Shown in pieces: positions 59,472-64,000 of a stretch of 64,000 nucleotides of DNA. Each line of letters begins with the position of its first letter. Position 1 is the first letter of the stretch. The translations under genes and the position numbers were made by a program. The stretch is from a virus. The stretch is taken from the IMG/VR virus record IMGVR_UViG_3300042731_007944, positions 40,988 through 104,987 of that record. One strand, given 5' to 3'. The notes under the pieces are model-generated. The model made no database searches. It saw only the letters and a list, made by a program, of their open reading frames with translations, and was not told the origin of the DNA.

Positions 59472-59885
59472 TTAATATTCATAGGCCTCTTTTGTGTACT
59501 TCCCATACTGTCTAAAATCATCTTCCCTTTTTTGATAGGCAAGTTCTTTGCAGATATTACAACGATCTCCTTTGTTCTTCGGGTTTAACAAGGCTCTTCT
59601 TGACCTTGTTTCATATCGGCCACAAGCACATTTCACGACCCATAATGTTTTCTTGCGATAGTTTTTAGCGCCATCAAAAACGCCAATCACTAGGAATCTA
59701 CCAAAGCGCTTTCCGGTTAGATCGTGGTAACTCCATCCCCTAAAAGGGACAACAGGTGGTTGAACCTCCCAATGGCGCTCAGTTATTTTTTTCTTCGATG
59801 TAAAATGAACGCCTTTAGCATACAAAACAGTTGCAGACGTTTTATCTACGGCTTTACGTGGAGAATCAAAATAATCTCTTGGCAT
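59472..59885 (-). CDS. Phage-type zinc-finger protein of the HNH/AP2 leader family, 137 aa
   Basis: From the ATG at 59885. The pattern DLTGKRFGRFLVIG, then CACGRYETRS and CNICKEL, matches the N-terminal zinc domain that precedes HNH or AP2 domains in many phage homing endonucleases; here it stands alone. First gene after attC-R1. The 180 bases between it and the methyltransferase operon show no gene. Confidence 0.6.
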   Translation of the reverse strand: MPRDYFDSPRKAVDKTSATVLYAKGVHFTSKKKITERHWEVQPPVVPFRGWSYHDLTGKRFGRFLVIGVFDGAKNYRKKTLWVVKCACGRYETRSRRALLNPKNKGDRCNICKELAYQKREDDFRQYGKYTKEAYEY

Positions 59886-59915
59886 TTTAAAAACAACCTT
59901 CAACTTACTGATGAC

Positions 59916-60055
59916 ACATAACGCCGAACATCACAAGCCATGTCCGCGCCCCTCACGACGGGTACCGAAGCATGCGAAACCACCAAACCTTTAAGCGAGA
60001 GGAGTATGTTGAAAACTACCGCGCGGACATGGTCTTGTGCATGTTTTTGTTAGCG
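59916..60055 (-). repeat. attC site R1
   Basis: On the minus strand GCTAACAAAAACATGCACAAG pairs with CTTGTGATGTTCGGCGTTATG. Inside, CCATGTCCGCGC and GCGCGGACATGG form a 12-bp perfect stem. Confidence 0.85.
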
Positions 60056-60066
60056 CTTACGTCCCT

Positions 60067-60249
60067 TTAGTGTATTTTCTTGATAGCTTTTTCGCTTCTT
60101 AACTCTAAACGATAAAGACTTTCCCTTTTTTCAAGAATTTGATCAACTGTTCTCGCAATGATTTCTTTCAATTGCGTTCCATCAATAAATAGAACACCAT
60201 TGTCATTATCATCAAATTCTGCATTTATTCTTATCGGAGCTTTAATCAT
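60067..60249 (-). CDS. Small cassette protein, 60 aa
   Basis: ATG at 60249 with AAGAGGTG upstream. Beta strands, then a charged helix (KEIIARTVDQILEKRESL). Its position after the 264-residue gene and before attC-R1 makes it the second gene of one cassette. Confidence 0.5.
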   Translation of the reverse strand: MIKAPIRINAEFDDNDNGVLFIDGTQLKEIIARTVDQILEKRESLYRLELRSEKAIKKIH

Positions 60250-60280
60250 AAAAGAATTCACCTCTTACAAAATCATCTAT

Positions 60281-61075
60281 TTATGGCTCTATTGCATCAA
60301 TATCGTCAATACGATAGAAAAGTAAACGTCTCTCCCGTACTTTCTCAGTTGAAATTTCTTTAACTTGCTGTAATTCTGAGTCTGTCAAAACATTTTTCTG
60401 CGATAGTATGTTCAATAGGTTGTCCATTATCTCAATATTATCTTCAAGCATTTCCATAATATTGGGAATTTCAGGATATAATCCAACCCTCTTTTTATGG
60501 GTGATGTCATAGCTTCTTTCGACCAAACAGATATGCTGTTTTATTTTGCCATCATTCTGAGACCACAGCCCCTGTCCGAAACGCATTTCTTTCTCTTGCT
60601 CGCTGATGCCTACTCTGACAACTGGAAAATATAACTCACCATATCTTATTTTCTTAAAATTCTCATATTCTTCAGGTGTCAGAAGTATTCTGGCATCAAT
60701 AATCAAGGAGTCTTCATCTATGGATTCTTTGTAGAAATATGGCTGAAAAGACAAACCGTTGATTACTAATTTTTCGATTGAAAGGACTTCCTGCTCAGTA
60801 AGTTCCAATGTATGCCTATAAGGCCCACTATCGTTAGAGTAAGTATATGAGCTATTACTAATTTTCCACTTCTTCCTATGGTCTTCTTCATCAACGGAAC
60901 TTATAATCTTATTATCTCTAATAATGTCTAAAAAAGCCCGATGTCCGTTTTCATTTCTGAATGTTAGGGAAACCTCTATGACATTCAGTTCTGTCCCAGT
61001 ATGTTTTGATAGAATTGTTTCCCGCAACTCTGTTTGCACCGGAACTTTGTCATTAAAAAGTTCTAAATACAGCAT
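60281..61075 (-). CDS. Hypothetical cassette protein, 264 aa
   Basis: AAAGGAG precedes the ATG. Acidic, beta-rich N-terminal 200 residues and a helical C-terminus. No known family. It is expressed from a promoter followed by a structured leader. Confidence 0.6.
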   Translation of the reverse strand: MLYLELFNDKVPVQTELRETILSKHTGTELNVIEVSLTFRNENGHRAFLDIIRDNKIISSVDEEDHRKKWKISNSSYTYSNDSGPYRHTLELTEQEVLSIEKLVINGLSFQPYFYKESIDEDSLIIDARILLTPEEYENFKKIRYGELYFPVVRVGISEQEKEMRFGQGLWSQNDGKIKQHICLVERSYDITHKKRVGLYPEIPNIMEMLEDNIEIMDNLLNILSQKNVLTDSELQQVKEISTEKVRERRLLFYRIDDIDAIEP

Positions 61076-61113
61076 TGTTTAGCTCCTTTCCTGTTCAAGG
61101 ACTCCTGTTACAT

Positions 61114-61177
61114 AAAAAAAAGAGGGCAGGCGGGAACAGGATACCCGCTTTTCGGGAGCGACCCTATCCTCTCTTTT
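61114..61177 (-). promoter_or_regulatory. Structured leader RNA (three-way-junction type) with U-tract
   Basis: Minus-strand order: closing stem GAGAGG/CCCTC, hairpin GGGTCGCTCCC, GAAAA, hairpin GCGGG/CCCGC, then eight Ts. The 5' part GAGGATAGGGTCGCTCCCGA is nearly the same as in the leader at 62883-62935. It lies between promoter and start codon. Confidence 0.65.
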
Positions 61178-61192
61178 GTGAATGATGCTCAA

Positions 61193-61220
61193 AGTATCAT
61201 ATCGTTTTCGCTTATGTCAA
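61193..61220 (-). promoter_or_regulatory. Cassette promoter
   Basis: Minus strand TTGACA, 16 bases, GATACT (with TG one base before as an extended -10). Directly downstream of attC-R2. Confidence 0.6.
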
Positions 61221-61247
61221 TACATTTCTTCGCTGTTTACAAATAGA

Positions 61248-61388
61248 GCGCTAACGCCTGCGTTCACAAGCAAAACTCGCGCCCTATGCGGGAGACAGAC
61301 GTTGATGCTAAGATTAAGTTTTATGCGTTGCACGTATGTTCAAACTACAGCGCGCGGGTTTTGTCTTTGTGCAACGCTTTGTTAGGGC
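61248..61388 (-). repeat. attC site R2
   Basis: On the minus strand GCCCTAACAAAGCGTTGCAC at the left pairs with GTGAACGCAGGCGTTAGCGC at the right; AAAACCCGCGCGC pairs with GCGCGAGTTTT. Its right half is repeated exactly at the window end. Confidence 0.9.
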
Positions 61389-61458
61389 GATTTTAGACAA
61401 CATTGACATAGCTTCATGGAAGAAACTACGCCAATGTTGTTTCTATATGACAAAAATA

Positions 61459-61839
61459 CTATATTGACACTTCCTCAAATAGGCGATCAAAAATAGCATC
61501 TTTACACGCCTGGAAATCGAAATTGCCACCACCAACACACACAGAAAAATGTTCTTCATCACCATTCTTCCCATATCCATAGGACAAATTCTGAACAATC
61601 CTGTCTTCTTCGATTTCCAGGTTTTTGAATTTTACAGCAAGATCAAAATCACACCGGATCGCAGCATCTTCATAAAAGACTTCACCAAAATCAGCGTGAA
61701 GCATTTCAGGTTTGCAGCCTAAATATTCTGCGAAACCGCGAAGAACAACTTCCGCAAATCTCCTCTGTGACTTTTTAATGTTGTTCTTTGTGGCTGCTAT
61801 TTGCTGACAAACTTCTGTATATCTTGTCATATCATTCAT
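61459..61839 (-). CDS. Hypothetical cassette protein, 126 aa
   Basis: Helical N-terminal half (QQIAATKNNIKKSQRRFAEV) and a beta-rich acidic C-terminal half. Ends 70 bases before attC-R2. Behind a strong promoter with a structured leader. Unknown. Confidence 0.6.
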   Translation of the reverse strand: MNDMTRYTEVCQQIAATKNNIKKSQRRFAEVVLRGFAEYLGCKPEMLHADFGEVFYEDAAIRCDFDLAVKFKNLEIEEDRIVQNLSYGYGKNGDEEHFSVCVGGGNFDFQACKDAIFDRLFEEVSI

Positions 61840-61874
61840 CGCCCCAATCCCGTGTTTTATCAGGGTAATAAACT

Positions 61875-61946
61875 AAAAGCCCGAAAATCGCTACCGCCAA
61901 ATAGAGAGAAAAGGCGTCTGCCACGATGGGCAGAAATCTTCGGGCT
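61875..61946 (-). promoter_or_regulatory. Structured leader RNA before the 126-aa gene
   Basis: Closing stem AGCCCGAA/TTCGGGCT followed by TTTTAG; inside lie hairpins TCTGCC/GGCAGA and CGCC/GGCG. Same three-way layout as the other leaders, with a different sequence. Confidence 0.55.
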
Positions 61947-61993
61947 AATTTTATTTTACAATGCTACCTCTCTCTATTTTAGTAGCAGATAAG

Positions 61994-62022
61994 ATAATAT
62001 CCCTCTATAAAGAGCATGTCAA
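61994..62022 (-). promoter_or_regulatory. Strong cassette promoter with internal dyad
   Basis: Minus strand TTGACA, 17 bases, TATTAT. The spacer contains CTCT-TTAT-AGAG, a possible operator. The region 62037-62215 between this promoter and the SieB-like gene may be a degenerate attC (GTAA and TTAG edges, weak pairing). Confidence 0.65.
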
Positions 62023-62188
62023 GAAAAATCAATGCCCTCAGTGTAACGCACGGCGCGAAGTGCGGTGCAACTCCTCCTGTTAATATTAGCAACTCACTTG
62101 ACCCCGTTGCTGCCGCGACAAGTATAATGCTTGTACTGCCCTCCCAAACATCACAGAGCGGGAGCAACGCGGGACGACTCCCCCTATT

Positions 62189-62842
62189 TTATATTACTGA
62201 CCTATCCCCTGATGTTAGATATTGCTGTCGTCTTTTCTCCCTTTCCTGTAATGCTGCTATAAATGCTGGACGTTGTTGGATGATCCTTACAAGCTCTTCT
62301 TCGGCGAGTTCTCCGGCTAACTCTAAAAGCTCCTCGGTGACAAATGGTTTCGCTTCCGCAGTAATTTCAAATGTATGTACAGGCCCCAAGGGAGTTTGTT
62401 CACCGACCTGCGAAATTTGCATAAGAATACGTTTCTTCAGTAAGCCAACCACCGCAGGATCGAGAAGGGGAAGTAATACAGCATGTTGTTTTTGGAAGAA
62501 AGTAAATTCTCGCAAGACACTCTTCTCTTTTGTATCCAACGTATTAAGCGCATTTTTCACTCCAACAATATGACGTCTTGATGCAAAACGTTTTTTGAAA
62601 GATAATCCAACCGCCCAACCTACATCTACAACAATATATGAAACCGTAATAAGAAATACTCCGCCAAAATAGTTCTTATAGGTAGCAATAATCTGCTGTA
62701 AACCAAAAACAGAAAGCCAGCTTTGAGGGAAAAGCAAGCATATTCCAGAAACAATACACAAAAAGAGTACCATTTTTATAAAAACCTTACTTTTAAGTAA
62801 CTCAGCCGCCTTTATGGCAATATCAAACACTTTTTCTATCAC
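62189..62842 (-). CDS. SieB-like superinfection-exclusion membrane protein
   Basis: 217 residues. Two N-terminal membrane helices (about 22-38 and 58-78) with the segment LFPQSWLSVFGLQQI between them fit the SieB family, which blocks growth of related phages. The C-terminal region is helical and charged, longer than classic SieB. Call from pattern, not from a search. Confidence 0.5.
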   Translation of the reverse strand: MIEKVFDIAIKAAELLKSKVFIKMVLFLCIVSGICLLFPQSWLSVFGLQQIIATYKNYFGGVFLITVSYIVVDVGWAVGLSFKKRFASRRHIVGVKNALNTLDTKEKSVLREFTFFQKQHAVLLPLLDPAVVGLLKKRILMQISQVGEQTPLGPVHTFEITAEAKPFVTEELLELAGELAEEELVRIIQQRPAFIAALQEREKRRQQYLTSGDRSVI

Positions 62843-62882
62843 ATATCCTCCCCGTTACAGGATTATCACCCGTTGATTTATG

Positions 62883-62935
62883 GATGAGGAAGACCGGCAA
62901 CGGAAACCGGCCTTTCGGGAGCTACCCTATCCTCG
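62883..62935 (-). promoter_or_regulatory. Structured leader RNA before the SieB-like gene
   Basis: Minus strand: GAGGATAGGGTAGCTCCCGA, then CCGG/CCGG hairpin and a closing TTCCTC. The first 20 bases differ at one position from the leader at 61114-61177. No U-tract follows here, so it would not end transcription by itself. Confidence 0.6.
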
Positions 62936-62942
62936 GCATAAT

Positions 62943-62970
62943 TTTATATTCCGTTCTTTTAGAATGTCAA
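62943..62970 (-). promoter_or_regulatory. Promoter of the SieB-like gene
   Basis: Minus strand TTGACA, 16 bases, TATAAA. The predicted RNA would start just before the structured leader. Confidence 0.6.
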
Positions 62971-62988
62971 GCAATTCTCTGTATGGGA

Positions 62989-63255
62989 TTATTCAAACTG
63001 CCTGTGACAACTCGGACACTCTTGAACTGTTTTATCTTCTAATCGTGTCCCACAATTGCCACACACAAAGTATTGCGAGGCTTGTGACCCGTATACGAAC
63101 AAGATAACCGCAAAAACAGTACCGAGCAGACCGAATATTGGACCTCCAAGCCACCCCCCTAAACACAACAAACCAAGCAATTGCAAAAAACACCCTTTTC
63201 CGGCGGTACTGGTTTTCTTTTTCTTCTGTGCAGTAGCGATATTCCCTGTTTCCAT
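62989..63255 (-). CDS. Small membrane protein with zinc ribbon, 88 aa
   Basis: GGAGGG precedes the ATG. Two closely spaced hydrophobic segments (about 22-58) precede CGNCG and CPSCH. The architecture recalls the left island's membrane/zinc proteins. Confidence 0.6.
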   Translation of the reverse strand: METGNIATAQKKKKTSTAGKGCFLQLLGLLCLGGWLGGPIFGLLGTVFAVILFVYGSQASQYFVCGNCGTRLEDKTVQECPSCHRQFE

Positions 63256-63307
63256 AATCCCTCCTGATTATTCCTGTGCTGTGTTTTATGTTGACTTTCG
63301 ATCACGA

Positions 63308-63523
63308 CTATCGTATCTTTCGATACCGATATTGTCCCTTCTTAATGTGGTCATCTAAATATCCACCTTTTGAAGAGGCATTCATCAAGCTCATATACAC
63401 ATGTTGCGGTACACGAAAATATTGATACACCGCGCCATCATGGAATTCAACTTCTAAGGTATGTGTTTCAGGATCGTACCCCACAGATTTGAGATTGGTA
63501 GATGAAACGAATGTCCTGTGCAT
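63308..63523 (-). CDS. KTSC-domain protein
   Basis: 71 residues from the ATG at 63523, preceded by AGGAGG. SSTNLKSVGYDPETHTLEV and VYQYFRVPQHVYMSLMNASS are typical of KTSC, a small domain found alone or with RNA-related enzymes. Function not established. Confidence 0.8.
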   Translation of the reverse strand: MHRTFVSSTNLKSVGYDPETHTLEVEFHDGAVYQYFRVPQHVYMSLMNASSKGGYLDDHIKKGQYRYRKIR

Positions 63524-63540
63524 AGTACCTCCTTTACAAT

Positions 63541-63720
63541 ATGGAAGAGCACCTTGATATAACTCCACCACCGATAGAAACCATGACTGAACAAGAAATT
63601 TTTGCCTTGTTCGACAAATACCACTTTAAGGATGATCATGGGCATAACTTGCTCTACTGTGAGGACTTTATCCTCTTGGTAAAACAAGTTGCCTATCATC
63701 GCACAATAAACACCCCATAA
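63541..63720 (+). CDS. Possible small plus-strand protein, 59 aa
   Basis: An ATG at 63541 opens an acidic, helical, protein-like frame (MTEQEIFALFDKYHFKDDHG) but without a ribosome site. It is opposite to its neighbours. The hairpin at 63725 could serve as its 3' structure. Confidence 0.35.
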   Translation: MEEHLDITPPPIETMTEQEIFALFDKYHFKDDHGHNLLYCEDFILLVKQVAYHRTINTP

Positions 63721-63724
63721 ACAC

Positions 63725-63800
63725 AAAAAGCTCCGAAGAGTTGCTATTGCCACGGAATGTGGTTTCCCGGTCGTCGCCGATCCGGAACTCTTCGGAGCTT
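63725..63800 (-). promoter_or_regulatory. Structured leader or terminator with three-way-junction layout
   Basis: A 14-bp perfect closing stem AGCTCCGAAGAGTT/AACTCTTCGGAGCT holds hairpins CCGG/CCGG and CCAC/GTGG. On the minus strand it ends in five Ts. Lies upstream of the KTSC gene and downstream of the plus-strand frame. Confidence 0.6.
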
Positions 63801-63935
63801 ATCAATATTTCATTCCACATTCTGACAATAGCGTCACAAATGTGGTACAGCTATAACTTCACGTCAAGGAAAATTCTGAGAGATCTTCATATTTTTCACA
63901 TACTATAGTGTGAGGTGATGTTGATGTGATGATGC

Positions 63936-64000
63936 GCGCTAACGCCTGCGTTCACAAGCAAAACTCGCGCCCTATGCGGGAGACAGACGTTGATGCTAAG
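63936..64000 (-). repeat. Partial attC site R3, cut by the window end
   Basis: The 65 bases are identical to 61248-61312, the right half (R') of attC-R2 on the minus strand. The array therefore continues beyond the window. Confidence 0.85.

Noticed and set aside
62037-62215. Additional attC on the minus strand between the SieB-like and 126-aa genes
   Set aside because: GTAA and TTAG edges exist but arms pair poorly and the span is too long; left as a possible degenerate site only.
63454-63753. 99-codon minus-strand frame
   Set aside because: It overlaps the KTSC gene and a more protein-like plus-strand frame, and its hydrophobic sequence looks like an antisense shadow.
1-64000. CRISPR array
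   Set aside because: The only regularly recurring elements are attC sites and the iterons; no repeat-spacer series of constant length exists.

Overview
The window looks like a temperate phage or phage-plasmid-like element in a bacterium, most likely Gram-negative. The host call rests on a membrane-anchored sigma-54 activator, exported proteins, a lipoprotein and an LPS-type sugar epimerase. The exact taxon cannot be read from the sequence. Coding density is high and nearly all phage genes lie on the minus strand, with many ATGA overlaps.

Layout. (1) 1-2334 (-): a sigma-54-dependent activator with its own membrane sensor, cut by the window edge. (2) 2.5-9.8 kb: a maintenance module. It holds an FtsK/TraB-like ATPase, whose 3' part carries a cluster of GTGGAC repeats; an exported partner; small zinc proteins; a replication initiator made of a winged-helix-like N-terminus and a DnaA domain I-like C-terminus, with palindromic iterons inside the gene; DNA-binding proteins; and a divergent ParM/ParR-type partition operon. 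(3) 9748-11494: an intact-looking IS200/IS605-type element (tnpA, tnpB) whose insertion point can be rebuilt to the base. (4) 11.9-21.8 kb (-): tail genes from a TP901-type tape measure protein onward, ending in LamG and SGNH-hydrolase proteins. (5) 22-32.9 kb (mostly +): an accessory island that splits the late operon. Its first half is an array of integron-type gene cassettes with at least seven attC sites; its second half holds small toxin/defence-like genes, an exported nuclease and regulators. Two tRNA-like structures sit at its edges. (6) 33-53 kb (-): Mu-like head, connector, tail tube, portal and terminase genes, interrupted by a low-GC block of exported LamG/fibre-like proteins and by a glycosyltransferase/epimerase cluster. 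(7) 52.9-57.2 kb (-): early-type small genes with ASCH, DUF4326-like and radical-SAM proteins. (8) 57.2-59.3 kb: tyrosine integrase, Xre regulator and C5 methyltransferase. (9) 59.5-64 kb (-): a second cassette array pointing towards the first one and running out of the window. No integron integrase is present, so both arrays are of the integrase-less (CALIN) kind within this window.

The replication, partition and integrase genes suggest an element that can exist both as a plasmid and integrated. Late genes seem to be driven by a small set of promoters sharing a TTTCAC-TTGAC core. Several promoters, in the phage and in the right-hand cassettes, are followed by a compact structured leader that often ends in a U-tract. 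This recurring promoter-leader-gene arrangement, together with cassette arrays inside a phage-like genome, is the most unusual feature of the window.
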